55,116 nt of DNA from Methylomonas sp. (GTDB taxonomy: Bacteria > Pseudomonadota > Gammaproteobacteria > Methylococcales > Methylomonadaceae): the NCBI GenBank assembly GCA_002929135.1, contig PESC01000041.1:1-55116 (forward strand). The letters are read 5' to 3'. The notes under the pieces are model-generated. The model worked only from the letters and a program-made list of their open reading frames with translations. It was not told the origin of the DNA and did no database searches. This document shows, in pieces, positions 27,105 through 36,369 of the stretch. Each line of letters starts with the position of its first letter. Position 1 is the first letter of the stretch. The position numbers and the translations under genes are program-made.

Positions 27105-27297
27105 GGAATCCTTGTTTTGTAGTGTTCGCACAACACATTGCGCTTTCAACCCTGCGCCTGGCCTTTTTTCATGCCGGGAGATGGAGGGTAAACAGCGGAG
27201 TTTGAATTGCGAGCGATATGGAAAAAATTACGGTAACTATTCAGCGAAAGCTGCATGGGCGCGAAGAGTCATCTGGACGCTGACGTAATTGCTCAAA

Positions 27298-27726
27298 TTA
27301 CATCACAAAAAAAGAAGCCAGGTAGGCAACGCCCATTATCGTTGCGGCCAACACCAGCTTTCTGGGCAATGATTGATAGTGCCAGTACAGTGTGATTTGC
27401 GTTTTACGTTTGACCCAGGCATCAAGCGTCCGCTGGCGAATCGACTTGAGAATTCGGGGGAAAAGCCGCCACAGCAGATACATGATGCCTGCCAGCATGG
27501 TCATCAGTATGTAAAAGGTTACCAGCTGGCTGCCGTGCCGTGAGGTATGAAACAAATGCTCGACGGTGTGCTCGATACCCAATTCGAACCATTCGAACAG
27601 TATGTGTGCAATTTCGAACAGGGTGTGCATCAGTTCCAGCACAAAATGCAGGGTCACGTCGTAAAAGATGATGGCCAGCGTACTCAGCGCCACTATCAAC
27701 AAATCGAGATTTTCTTTTATGCGCAT
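27298..27726 (-). CDS. small integral membrane protein, unknown
   Basis: This 142-residue protein is of no family I recognise. Hydrophobic helices lie at about 8-25 and 70-90, with a third at 122-140. Between the first two is a histidine- and glutamate-rich stretch (HFVLELMHTLFEIAHILFEW, then ELGIEHTVEHLFH). A basic loop follows the second helix. It starts nine bases after the rlmJ stop on the same strand and is probably the last gene of cca-rlmJ. Whether the His/Glu pattern binds metal is unknown. Confidence 0.65.
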   Translation of the reverse strand: MRIKENLDLLIVALSTLAIIFYDVTLHFVLELMHTLFEIAHILFEWFELGIEHTVEHLFHTSRHGSQLVTFYILMTMLAGIMYLLWRLFPRILKSIRQRTLDAWVKRKTQITLYWHYQSLPRKLVLAATIMGVAYLASFFVM

Positions 27727-27735
27727 AAAACCTGC

Positions 27736-28590
27736 TCACGAATCTGGAGGTATCTCGCCAACTTGCCACTCTACCCGCCACTGCCCCTGACCTTCGCTCA
27801 ATATCGGGTCTAGCCAGGTCAGCAGGGTAGTCGCGTGCGCATCGAGCTGCCAGGGCGGGTTGATGACCAAAAGTCCGGAGCCTGTCATGCCGCGCACACG
27901 GCCATCGCCGGTTACACACTGCTCGATACGCAACTGCCTGGGGATGCCGGTATCCTTGATGCGTTGCAGCAAGCGCTCGGTCTGCGGACGATCGATCACC
28001 GGATACCAAAGCACGAAAATGCCGGTATCAAAATGGCGATGCGCGGTTTGCAAGACGCCAACGACTGCCGAGTAATCCGATTTGAGTTCGTAGCTGGGGT
28101 CGATCAAAATCAGGCCTCGTCGCTGAATCGGCGGTAATTTTTTGGGTAAACGCTCCAGGCCGTCTTCCTTGAATACGGCCACTTGTTTGTCACCCGCAAA
28201 CAAGTGGGCCAAATGACCGTAATCGGTAGCGTGTAGTTCCGACAATTGCATACGATCCTGCGCCCGGATCAATCGTCGCACCAGTTGCGGCGACCCCGGA
28301 TAACGCTGCAATTGCTTGCCGGTATTTTCGGCACGCACGGCGGCAAGATAATCGCGAATCTCCTCAGGCCGCTCGACAACCGGCCAAATTTTTGCAATAC
28401 CAGTTTGATATTCACCGGTTTTTTTCGCAAATTCAGACTGGAATGCGTACTTACCGGCTCCGGCATGCGTGTCGATATACACAAAGGGTTTGTCTTTTTG
28501 CTTCAGCGACTTGACGATCATCGCCAGTACGCTGTGTTTCAGCACATCGGCAAAATTACCGGCGTGGAAGCCATGGCGATAACTCAGCAC
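27736..28590 (-). CDS. rlmJ: 23S rRNA A2030 N6-methyltransferase
   Basis: This 284-residue SAM-dependent enzyme methylates A2030 of 23S rRNA. The N-terminus MLSYRHGFHAGNFADVLKHS is the family signature, YIDTHAGAGKY is the SAM loop, and the catalytic motif reads IDPSYE. The usual form is DPPYE, so the second Pro is Ser here, a small departure at the active site. The C-terminal GSGLLVINPPWQLD is present. It overlaps the end of cca by seven bases and is probably co-transcribed with it. Confidence 0.94.
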   Translation of the reverse strand: MLSYRHGFHAGNFADVLKHSVLAMIVKSLKQKDKPFVYIDTHAGAGKYAFQSEFAKKTGEYQTGIAKIWPVVERPEEIRDYLAAVRAENTGKQLQRYPGSPQLVRRLIRAQDRMQLSELHATDYGHLAHLFAGDKQVAVFKEDGLERLPKKLPPIQRRGLILIDPSYELKSDYSAVVGVLQTAHRHFDTGIFVLWYPVIDRPQTERLLQRIKDTGIPRQLRIEQCVTGDGRVRGMTGSGLLVINPPWQLDAHATTLLTWLDPILSEGQGQWRVEWQVGEIPPDS

Positions 28591-29861
28591 AAAACCGCCT
28601 GTGACTGGCTTGTCGGCTCAACAGTCTTTTGACCCTGCGAGTGCATCCGCTTGTAGTCATCGACTGCCTGACAGCGTGCCCGGCGGATGGCCGCGCCAAT
28701 TTCAGGCCCTTTCAAGCCATCGACCGCAACGACGGTTATATCGATAGGCGACACGATGTCGAATACCTGCCGAATGTAATCGGCCTGCGGATAAGCCCGA
28801 TCCTCCAGCCCAGTACGGCCCCGGGCATCGGCTTCGCAGGCCAGCAGAAAATCGTCCAGATTGGCCACCGACTTGAAGGCACCTATCATTTGCAACAAAT
28901 CAACCAAAGTATCGGCACGCAAATCAAACGCGCGGTGGCAATGGGTGTGAAACTCCATGACATGGGCACACAATGCCTTGAAGCCATTGGGCACCCGCAG
29001 GCGCTGGCAAAGCTGTTCCAGCAAGGCCAGGCCCTTGCGCTCATGGCCATGGTGACTGGGCCAGCGTTCCGGCGGCGTTTTCGCCTTGCCCAGATCATGC
29101 AACAAAGCCGCCAAGCGGATTTCGGGCTTAGACGACAGCCGTGTTGCCTGGTTTAGCGCCATCAGGCTGTGAATGCCGGTATCGATTTCCGGGTGATATT
29201 GCGGCGGCTGAGGTATGCCAAACAGCGCATCGAGTTCAGGAAAAATCACTCGCAGTGCACCGCAGTCGCGCAACACCTCGAAAAATGCCGCTGGCGTGGT
29301 TTCGACCAGCGACTTGGACAGTTCAGCCCAGACCCGCTCGGCCACCAGATGATCGATCTCGCCGCTATCGACCATATCGCGCATCAATTGCAGGGTTTCC
29401 GGCGCCACGGTAAAGCCCAAATGGCCGTAGCGTGCCGCAAACCGCGCGACACGCAACACGCGAACCGGATCTTCATTGAAGGCAGGGGATACATGGCGCA
29501 GAATGCGCTGGTCGAGATCGGCGCGACCGCCAAACGGATCGATCAATTCGCCGTCTTCATCGAGCGCCATGGCGTTGATGGTCAGATCACGCCGCAGCAA
29601 ATCGTCTTCCAGCGTGACATCGGGCGCTGCATTGACCTCAAACCCTTTGTAGCCGGGGGCCGTCTTGCGCTCGGTACGAGCCAGGGCAAATTCATCATGG
29701 GTTTCAGGGTGCAGAAACACCGGGAAATCCTTGCCGACCAGTTTGAAACCTTGCGTCAGAAGATCGTCGGCATTAGCCCCAACCACCAACCAATCGCGCT
29801 CCACCACCGGAAAATCCAGCAAACGATCACGCACGGCACCGCCAACCAGATAGATTTTCAT
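28584..29861 (-). CDS. cca: CCA-adding tRNA nucleotidyltransferase with HD domain
   Basis: This 425-residue enzyme adds or repairs the CCA end of tRNAs. The head shows YLVGGAVRDRLL and ERDWLVVGA, where the first metal position is Glu rather than Asp, then ARTERKTAPGYKGF and RRDLTINAMA. The neck has NEDPVRVLRVARFAARYG. The HD phosphohydrolase domain begins at AALLHDLGKAKTPPE, typical of the gammaproteobacterial type. The ATG at 29861 begins the conserved MKIYLVGG; a start at 29894 would add 11 unlike residues. Confidence 0.96.
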   Translation of the reverse strand: MKIYLVGGAVRDRLLDFPVVERDWLVVGANADDLLTQGFKLVGKDFPVFLHPETHDEFALARTERKTAPGYKGFEVNAAPDVTLEDDLLRRDLTINAMALDEDGELIDPFGGRADLDQRILRHVSPAFNEDPVRVLRVARFAARYGHLGFTVAPETLQLMRDMVDSGEIDHLVAERVWAELSKSLVETTPAAFFEVLRDCGALRVIFPELDALFGIPQPPQYHPEIDTGIHSLMALNQATRLSSKPEIRLAALLHDLGKAKTPPERWPSHHGHERKGLALLEQLCQRLRVPNGFKALCAHVMEFHTHCHRAFDLRADTLVDLLQMIGAFKSVANLDDFLLACEADARGRTGLEDRAYPQADYIRQVFDIVSPIDITVVAVDGLKGPEIGAAIRRARCQAVDDYKRMHSQGQKTVEPTSQSQAVLC

Positions 29862-30033
29862 GACACTAGACTCACAGCATGGCTCTTTGAACAAGGTCGC
29901 TTAGTATAAAGGACTCGTTTGGACAATGCTGACCTCAATACGCGCCAGCCGCCATGCTGCCAGAGCGTCCCGTACGTTTGCCCAGCCCGCTGAGCTTTAG
30001 GTTGAGGGGTAGTCACGAAGCCACACCCAATCA

Positions 30034-30576
30034 TCAAGTTGACGGGACCGCCGTGGAAAAACCTTGCTGACCGCCATTCCAACGCTCGATGACTTGATAG
30101 CGAACGCCGTCGGGCGTCGTCACCGATTCGACCAGACACACTTGATCGCTGCACCAGACCACAGGTTCGAATAACAGAGGGAAAACAGGACTTGCCTTGC
30201 GCAGCAAGGTTACGTGCGGCGTGTAAGGCCGGGTGTCGATGGTCATACCGCTGTCGATCGCGGCTTGCGATAAGGCATCGACAATGGGTAATAACCGGCT
30301 GTCGCCTTGCGATGCGGTCAAACACGCCACCGCCGGTTTTTTCCAGTAGGTCAGCCGGTCGAAAACCAGCGTCATCGTCTCTATGGTCAGACTCGCCGCC
30401 ACCTGGCTCAACGCCTGCTGCTGACAGACAGTGGTCGCCCCCAGAAAAACCAAGGTCACATGCAGATTGGCCGCAGGCACCACCTGGCCGTATTCACCCA
30501 ACCGGGTTGCAAGCCCGTGGCATTGCCGCCGCGTATCATCGTTTGGCCACAAGGCGAAAAACAGCCGCTTGTGCAT
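30034..30576 (-). CDS. thpR: RNA 2',3'-cyclic phosphodiesterase
   Basis: This 180-residue protein of the 2H phosphoesterase family (LigT/ThpR) opens 2',3'-cyclic phosphates on RNA ends. Both histidine motifs are present: HVTLVF near residue 39 and HVTLLR near 125, in the usual symmetric two-lobe layout. The N-terminus KRLFFALWPND is typical. It starts three bases after the thiol oxidoreductase gene and so lies at the end of the long flagellar transcript. Confidence 0.92.
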   Translation of the reverse strand: MHKRLFFALWPNDDTRRQCHGLATRLGEYGQVVPAANLHVTLVFLGATTVCQQQALSQVAASLTIETMTLVFDRLTYWKKPAVACLTASQGDSRLLPIVDALSQAAIDSGMTIDTRPYTPHVTLLRKASPVFPLLFEPVVWCSDQVCLVESVTTPDGVRYQVIERWNGGQQGFSTAVPST

Positions 30577-30579
30577 GGC

Positions 30580-31254
30580 TCAAGTCGGCAGCCAGCGCAC
30601 AATGTCGCGTTCGACCTCGGGATAATGGCCGAAACGGCTTTGCCGCAACACGCCGTCGGCGTCGATCAACAGCTGGGTTGGTGTGCCCTGCATGCGGTAA
30701 CGCTCGAAGGTTTGCGACCGGTAGCGTTGGTTTTGCAGATGTTGCCGCACACGCTGGCGTACCGTCTGCTGAAAATCCGCCGCCAGATCGACGAAACCGT
30801 CCAGATTGGTGGCGATGAAGGCATCGACTGCCGCATCAGAACCATCGAATGCAGTGTCTACCAGCCGGTCCATCGCCAGCGGAAACGGGATGCGGTGCGG
30901 CCAGCGCCCCTGTTGCAGCACACCCTGAGCCTGAAGCGCCTGCAAGCTTGCCCCGACCACCTGGCCGTGCTCTGCCAGCAGACACAAGTTGGCCAGGGTA
31001 TTGAGGTCGAAATCCTCGAACGCCGTGGCCAGGCCGATCACCGTCAGGCCCTGGTCGCGGTAGCGTCGATCAAGTTCGATGGCCTGCGGCAAGGCGTAGA
31101 GAAAACAGCCAGGACAATTGACCTGAAACACCTCCACCAGCACCAGACGACCACGATGGTCGTGCAGACTGCTGGCTTCGCCCTGCACCCAGTCGGCAAC
31201 GTCCCAGTCGGGCGCCGGGTGGCCAATGACAGCAGATTCGATGGGCGATACCAT
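30580..31254 (-). CDS. TlpA/thioredoxin-like protein
   Basis: This protein of about 224 residues has an AhpC/TlpA-type thioredoxin fold: HPAPDWDVADW, then LVLVEVFQVNCPGCFLYALP with a CPGC redox pair, and a late QGTPTQLLIDADG holding the cis-Pro. No signal peptide is seen, so it is probably cytoplasmic. A GTG at 31263 overlaps the flgL stop as GTGA. I prefer the ATG at 31254, which has GGTGA five bases upstream. Coupling to flgL places it in the flagellar operon, but a link with flagella is only inferred from position. Confidence 0.75.
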   Translation of the reverse strand: MVSPIESAVIGHPAPDWDVADWVQGEASSLHDHRGRLVLVEVFQVNCPGCFLYALPQAIELDRRYRDQGLTVIGLATAFEDFDLNTLANLCLLAEHGQVVGASLQALQAQGVLQQGRWPHRIPFPLAMDRLVDTAFDGSDAAVDAFIATNLDGFVDLAADFQQTVRQRVRQHLQNQRYRSQTFERYRMQGTPTQLLIDADGVLRQSRFGHYPEVERDIVRWLPT

Positions 31255-31259
31255 GGTGT

Positions 31260-32168
31260 TCACCGCAAGAAATTGAACAACGACAAGTTTTGTATGCGGG
31301 CGAAAGATTGCTGGGCTGCCTGCAAGGCTATTTCCTGCAAATTGAACTGGCTGATGGCCTCGGCGTAATCCAGATCGCCGATTTGCGATGCAATGGCCTT
31401 GTGTTCGATGATGTAGCCCTCGTTCAAGGTCTGCTGGGCATCGATCGCATTCAACCGCGCACCCAGCGACACGCTGACCGAGGTAAAGCGATCCAGCGCC
31501 CGATCGATGTCGGCCAGCGACTGGGGATTGGCGACATTGCTTCTGAAGTCGTCCGCCAAACGTTGCAGGGCCTGAAATACGTTGTCGATCGAACCCGGCG
31601 CCGTCGGCGGCAGCGCCACCACGCCGAACACCGCCTGCCCCGGATCGCCATCGGCCACGGTGCGATTGGGACCTATCGTAATCCCACGCTGATTGCCGTC
31701 GCCGTTGTAGGCAAAACCCGGAGCTGCGGAAAATGCCGGTCGATCGCTGGCAAAGCCGGAAAATATGAACTCGCCGTTCGGATTCTGGGTATTGGCGATG
31801 CTGTGCAAAACCCCGTTGAGCTGGTCGATTTCTTCGGCAATCTGCCTGCGGTTGGCGCCGGAATTGGTGTCGTTCAAGCCCTGCACGGTCAATTCGCGAA
31901 CGCGCTGCAAGATGTTCACACCGGTATCGATGCCGGACGCGGCCTGCTCCAGGCGCTGCCTGACCGTCACAATGTTGTCCTGATACTGCTCATACACCTT
32001 GATGCGCTGATTGAAATCGATCAACGCCGTTGCCGCCTGCGGATTTTCCGACGGTTTCAGGTATTTCTGCCCGGTCGACAATTTCAACTGGCTCTCCGAC
32101 AGCTTGCTTTGCCGCTGGAGCATTTCATTGACACCCAACTGGTGAAACCAGGTCGTCGAAATACGCAT
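31260..32168 (-). CDS. flgL: flagellar hook-filament junction protein 3
   Basis: This 302-residue protein joins the hook to the filament, next to FlgK. It resembles flagellin at both ends: MRISTTWFHQLGVNEMLQRQ and LKLSTGQKYLKPSENPQAAT at the start, and DYAEAISQFNLQEIALQAAQ at the end. GEFIFSGFASDRPAF in the middle is typical of FlgL. AGGAGGCTGAC precedes the ATG. It is the last structural gene of the flgB-L operon. Confidence 0.95.
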   Translation of the reverse strand: MRISTTWFHQLGVNEMLQRQSKLSESQLKLSTGQKYLKPSENPQAATALIDFNQRIKVYEQYQDNIVTVRQRLEQAASGIDTGVNILQRVRELTVQGLNDTNSGANRRQIAEEIDQLNGVLHSIANTQNPNGEFIFSGFASDRPAFSAAPGFAYNGDGNQRGITIGPNRTVADGDPGQAVFGVVALPPTAPGSIDNVFQALQRLADDFRSNVANPQSLADIDRALDRFTSVSVSLGARLNAIDAQQTLNEGYIIEHKAIASQIGDLDYAEAISQFNLQEIALQAAQQSFARIQNLSLFNFLR

Positions 32169-32177
32169 GTCAGCCTC

Positions 32178-33830
32178 CTATCGAACCACGCCTATCAAGG
32201 TTTCGAACAGCGAATTGGCCATCGAAACCGCCTGCGCCGCCGCCTGATAAGCATTTTGAAATTTGATCAGATTGGCCGCTTCTTCATCCAGATTGACGCC
32301 TGACAGGCTTTCCCGCGTGGTTCTGGCCTGTTCCAGCAACACTTTCTGCGCGTTGGAGCTGATGCTGGCAGCATGGGTCAGACCGCCAACATCGGCCACC
32401 AGTTGACCATACACCTGATTGAACGTGCTTTTGCCATTTTGCATCAATGTGGCATTTTCCAGATTGGCCAGCCGCAGGGCATTGCGGTTGTCGCCCGGCA
32501 AACCGGCGGCATCGGCTGCTGCAATCTGGCGCGGATTGGTCAGCGCCACGCTGATTTTACTGGCAACGTCCATCGCAGGCCTGATCACGAAACTGTCGCC
32601 CACACTGATGCTGCCAGCAGTCACGTTGAAGTTGAAACCGTGGGCCGGGGTTGCGGCCTGTAGCGCGGCCAGATCGGGGTAACTCGTCATGCTGTTGTCG
32701 TTCAGATTGCGCAGTTCGAAGTGGGTCGGCGTCGTCTGTGTGATGCGGTAAGCGGTTGCCAGTGGCGCGGACGACGGCGGCGGCGTGAACGTCACGCCCA
32801 GGCGCAAGGCTGGATCGGCCGCCGATCCCGTTACCTGGGGCTGGGCTGTGCCGAAAGCGAACAACGCATTGCCTGCATTGCCATCAAGGTCGACACCGGC
32901 GGCATGACGGTTGTTGAATTCGGTGGCAAAGCCCAGCACCAGGGTGCCCAACTGGCTTTGTGCGGCGTTCAGCACCTCGTCGCGGAAGCGCAGATTGGCA
33001 GCCAGTTTGCCCCCCGACAATTGGCCGGTGATGGCTTTGTCCTTGTAGACGATTTCGCGCTGGGCCGGATTCAACTGACTGCTCTGCACACTCAGCGGGT
33101 AGGCAATGCTGTTCATGACCAAGGGCTGACCCCGACCGATGAATACACTCAGCGAACCATCGTTTTGTTCGACGACCGACACATCGACGTTTTCGGCGAT
33201 TTTGTTTAGCAATACGTCGCGCTGATCGAGCAAGGCGTTGGGCAACTGTTTGCCCGATGTGCGGCGGATGTCATCGGTGATCTGCACATTGAGCCGGGCG
33301 ATACCGCTGGCCAGTTGATTGAGGTCTTCGACGACAGTGCTGATATTGCTGTCCACCCGCTGCTGCATGTCTTCGAGGCGGTTGCCGACGATGTTGAAAT
33401 GCGCCGTCATCGAGCGGGCCTCGGCCAGCATGACGTTGCGAACCGGCATCGAACTCGGGGCGCTGGCGACATCGTTCACCGAATTGAAGAACGACTTCAT
33501 GGTGTTCGACAAGCCGGTATCCTGGCTGGCAAACAGGTTGTCGATTTCCGCTGCCATGCTGTGGTAAGTGGCGACATCGCTATGCGCCGAGATACTGGAA
33601 CGCAGTTGAGCGGTCACAAACTGATCGTAACTGCGGCTGACATTGGCGGTGTTGACACCGCTGCCAATGAAACCGGCGCCGGTGTATTGCTCCGGCATGC
33701 TGCGCAATTCGACCCGTTGCCGACTGTAGCCTTCGGTGTTGACGTTGGCGATGTTGTTGCTGGTGGTTTCCAGCGAACGTTGAAACGCCGCCAGCCCGGT
33801 CAGTGCATTGTTCAGGATGCCAATGGCCAT
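32178..33830 (-). CDS. flgK: flagellar hook-filament junction protein 1
   Basis: This 550-residue FlgK forms the first hook-filament junction ring. The rod-type N-terminus reads ILNNALTGLAAFQRSLETTS and NNIANVNTEGYSRQRVEL. The C-terminus is VNLDEEAANLIKFQNAYQAA and AQAVSMANSLFETLIGVVR, the usual helix. The middle is short. It lies ten bases after flgJ and ahead of flgL in the operon, and it is exported by the flagellar type III system. Confidence 0.96.
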   Translation of the reverse strand: MAIGILNNALTGLAAFQRSLETTSNNIANVNTEGYSRQRVELRSMPEQYTGAGFIGSGVNTANVSRSYDQFVTAQLRSSISAHSDVATYHSMAAEIDNLFASQDTGLSNTMKSFFNSVNDVASAPSSMPVRNVMLAEARSMTAHFNIVGNRLEDMQQRVDSNISTVVEDLNQLASGIARLNVQITDDIRRTSGKQLPNALLDQRDVLLNKIAENVDVSVVEQNDGSLSVFIGRGQPLVMNSIAYPLSVQSSQLNPAQREIVYKDKAITGQLSGGKLAANLRFRDEVLNAAQSQLGTLVLGFATEFNNRHAAGVDLDGNAGNALFAFGTAQPQVTGSAADPALRLGVTFTPPPSSAPLATAYRITQTTPTHFELRNLNDNSMTSYPDLAALQAATPAHGFNFNVTAGSISVGDSFVIRPAMDVASKISVALTNPRQIAAADAAGLPGDNRNALRLANLENATLMQNGKSTFNQVYGQLVADVGGLTHAASISSNAQKVLLEQARTTRESLSGVNLDEEAANLIKFQNAYQAAAQAVSMANSLFETLIGVVR

Positions 33831-33840
33831 GATGTTTCCC

Positions 33841-34893
33841 CTACCCTGTTTGCTCCAGCGAACCGGATTGCGCGGCGACTTGATGACGATAAATCGTCAT
33901 GACTTTTTCGGCATAGCGTGGATCGGTGGCGTAGCCAGCCTGTTGCAGCTCACGCAGATAGTGCGCCGGGTTGTCGGCTTTTTTCAGTGCCTCGCTGTAA
34001 CGCGGATGGCTTTTGATCAGGTTGACGTAATCGTCGAAGCTGTCTTTGTAGGACTCATAAGCACGAAAACCCGCCGTGGTACGGCTGGGTACGCCACCGT
34101 CGTACTCCAGCGTCGAAACCCGTGCCTGCCGACCCTGCCAGGTTTTATCGGCCTTGATGTTGAATACATTGAAACTGCTTTCACCCCGACCATCCTTGAT
34201 GACGGATTGTCCCCAGCCGGTCTCCAGCGCCACCTGTGCCAGCAACACGCCCGGATTCACCCCCAGTTCACGGGCGGCGGCCTCGGCATGGGGACGCAAG
34301 GCCGTCATGAACTGGTCACGCCGGTTGAAACCCTCGCCCGACGCCGGTACCGCCGCAGCCACACTCGTTTCGTGAACCCCCATGCGCTGCCAGCGGCCTT
34401 GCAACGCCTGGTGGCTAGCTTCCAGTTTTTCCAGTGTCGCCTGCAAGCGGTCGAGTCCGGATTCGTCCAAGGGGTTTGCCGTATCGCCAGACGTTACCGC
34501 AGATGCATGGCGTGAAACGGATGCGCGGCTCCCCAATCCCCGGTCGAGATAATCAGCCACGGCCAGATGGGTCGAGTCGGCGCTATCAGCCTCAGCGGCG
34601 GGCATCAACTGCTTGGCGATCATGTCCGCCAAGCCAACACCGGGTTTGGCCGCCAGTTGCAAGGCCATTTGCTGGTCGAACATGTCGCGATAAAACTCGC
34701 TTTGCTTGCTATCCATCACGCTTTCGGCCAGTTTGGCCTGACGCATGTTTTTCAGCACCATGTTGAGAAACAACGATTCGAACTGGCTGGCCACCTGCTT
34801 GATCGCGTCCGGCGATTGCTCGTGGGCGCCTTGCTTGAGTTTGGCCAGTCCGTTGAAATCGGTGTAAACCGATGCGGTATCGACGTTCAGCAT
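33841..34893 (-). CDS. flgJ: flagellar rod assembly protein and muramidase FlgJ
   Basis: This 350-residue protein has two domains. The N-terminal rod-capping part, about 20-115, shows VASQFESLFLNMVLKNMRQA and EFYRDMFDQQMALQLA. The C-terminal glucosaminidase domain, about 190-340, shows GVNPGVLLAQVALETGWG, SSFNVFNIKAD and FRAYESYKDSFDDYVNLIKS. It cuts peptidoglycan so that the rod can pass and also guides rod assembly. Both domains are complete, as is normal in gammaproteobacteria. GGGAGAGAGAC precedes the start. Confidence 0.95.
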   Translation of the reverse strand: MLNVDTASVYTDFNGLAKLKQGAHEQSPDAIKQVASQFESLFLNMVLKNMRQAKLAESVMDSKQSEFYRDMFDQQMALQLAAKPGVGLADMIAKQLMPAAEADSADSTHLAVADYLDRGLGSRASVSRHASAVTSGDTANPLDESGLDRLQATLEKLEASHQALQGRWQRMGVHETSVAAAVPASGEGFNRRDQFMTALRPHAEAAARELGVNPGVLLAQVALETGWGQSVIKDGRGESSFNVFNIKADKTWQGRQARVSTLEYDGGVPSRTTAGFRAYESYKDSFDDYVNLIKSHPRYSEALKKADNPAHYLRELQQAGYATDPRYAEKVMTIYRHQVAAQSGSLEQTG

Positions 34894-34924
34894 GTCTCTC
34901 TCCCGGTTGGTTTACGGCTCGCCA

Positions 34925-36334
34925 TCAAATGACCATCAATTCGGCCTTGAGGGCACCGGCCGATTTCAGTGCTTCCAATATCGCCACCAGGTCGCTGGGT
35001 GCCGCACCCACGCTGTTGACCGCCTGGACGATTTCATCCAGCGACACGCCGGGGTTGAAGACGAACATGTGGTTCTTGTCCTCCTTCACCGCCACCGCCG
35101 ATTGCGGCACCACCACGGTTTCACCCGGTGAAAACGCCCCTGGCTGGCTGACTTGCGGGTCTTCGGTGATGGTGACGGTCAGGCTGCCATGAGACACCGC
35201 CGCCGGTTGCACCTTGACCTTGCTGTTGATGATGACAGTGCCGGTACGCGAATTGACGATCACCCTGGCCGGGGCATCGTCGGGCGTCAGGGTGACGTTT
35301 TCCAGCACAGAGGCAAATCCGACGCGTTGGCTGGGGTCTATCGGCGCCCGCACGCTGACCGAGGTGGCATCGATCGCCGCTGCCGTACCCTCGCCCAGGG
35401 TCTTGTTGATGGCTTCGGCCATGCGGCTGGCCGTGGTGAAGTCGGCGGTATTGAGGTTGAACACGATCTCGTTGCCCTGCTCGAACGGCGTAGCCACGGT
35501 TTGTTCTACCGTCGCGCCGCCGGGAATGCGGCCAACCAGCGGATTGTTGACGGTAATCTTCGAGCCATCCTGGCCACCGGCGGTCAAACCGCCGACGATG
35601 AGATTGCCTTGCGCCACGGCGTACACCTTGCCATCGGCACCGCGTAACGGACTCATCAGCAAGGTGCCGCCACGCAGGCTTTTGGCATCGCCGACCGACG
35701 ACACGGTCACGTCAATTTTTTGGCCCGACTTGGCAAAGGCCGGCAAATCCGCCGATATGCTGACGGCGGCAATGTTGCGGGCCAACTGGTTGAAGCCCGA
35801 CGGCAGGGTCAGGCCGTATTTGCCCATCATGTTGCGCAAGGTCTGGTTGGTGAACAGAGTTCTGTCGCCGGATCGGTCCAACCCCACCACCAGACCATAT
35901 CCAACCACCTGGTTGGTTCGGACGCCATTCATGGTCGCGATGTCCTTGATGCGTTCGGCGTGGGCCGCAAGACTCATGCACAGCAGCATCACGACGAGGG
36001 CTAGCGTCCGGGTTGCCAGGCAGCGCGTGGGAACGCATACCTGACCTCGGGTGCCGTATGGATTCCCACGCAGAGCGTGGGAACCAGAGTGAATAACGGC
36101 TGGCGTATGGGTTCCCACGCAGAGCGTGGGAACCAAGATGATGTTCTCGTTCCCACGCTCCCGCGTGGGAATGCATACCTGGCGTCGGCTGCCGTATGGG
36201 TTCCCACGCAGAACGTGGGAACCAGGATGGTGGTCTCGTTCCCACGCTCCCGCGTGGGAATGCATACCCGGCATCGGCTGCCGTATGGATTCCCACGCAG
36301 CACACGGGAACCCGAAAAGGGCTGATTTATTCAT
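34925..36334 (-). CDS. flgI: flagellar P-ring protein with repeat-expanded leader
   Basis: The mature part (about 343 residues from [20 protein letters not shown]) is a normal FlgI, which forms the P-ring around the rod in peptidoglycan. It keeps [32 protein letters not shown] and [19 protein letters not shown]. The leader is abnormal. Residues 1-7 (MNKSALF) and the hydrophobic core [17 protein letters not shown] look like two halves of one signal peptide. About 98 codons of palindromic repeat DNA (36019-36312) separate them, without a stop. The start at 36334 has GAGGATGCC upstream and sits 35 bases after flgH. Whether the protein is still exported and processed is open. Confidence 0.9.
   Translation of the reverse strand: MNKSALFGFPCAAWESIRQPMPGMHSHAGAWERDHHPGSHVLRGNPYGSRRQVCIPTRERGNENIILVPTLCVGTHTPAVIHSGSHALRGNPYGTRGQVCVPTRCLATRTLALVVMLLCMSLAAHAERIKDIATMNGVRTNQVVGYGLVVGLDRSGDRTLFTNQTLRNMMGKYGLTLPSGFNQLARNIAAVSISADLPAFAKSGQKIDVTVSSVGDAKSLRGGTLLMSPLRGADGKVYAVAQGNLIVGGLTAGGQDGSKITVNNPLVGRIPGGATVEQTVATPFEQGNEIVFNLNTADFTTASRMAEAINKTLGEGTAAAIDATSVSVRAPIDPSQRVGFASVLENVTLTPDDAPARVIVNSRTGTVIINSKVKVQPAAVSHGSLTVTITEDPQVSQPGAFSPGETVVVPQSAVAVKEDKNHMFVFNPGVSLDEIVQAVNSVGAAPSDLVAILEALKSAGALKAELMVI
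36019..36312. repeat. Tandem array of paired-palindrome repeats inside flgI
   Basis: Two full 89-bp units, 36112-36200 and 36201-36289, differ at about seven positions. Each holds a hairpin TTCCCACG...CGTGGGAACC, then 38 bases further a second hairpin TTCCCACGCTCCCGCGTGGG, then GCATACC and GCCGTATGG. A further hairpin lies at 36064, a partial unit at about 36021, and a last worn one at 36290. Because 89 is not a multiple of three, the two units are read in different frames by flgI, yet neither contains a stop. Confidence 0.92.
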
Positions 36335-36369
36335 GCTGGCATCCTCAGATTTTATCGCGCAGGCCACCG

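Noticed and set aside
36019-36312. The repeat array as a CRISPR
   Set aside because: The units are adjacent 89-bp tandem copies with inner hairpins, not short repeats with unique spacers, and no cas gene is present.
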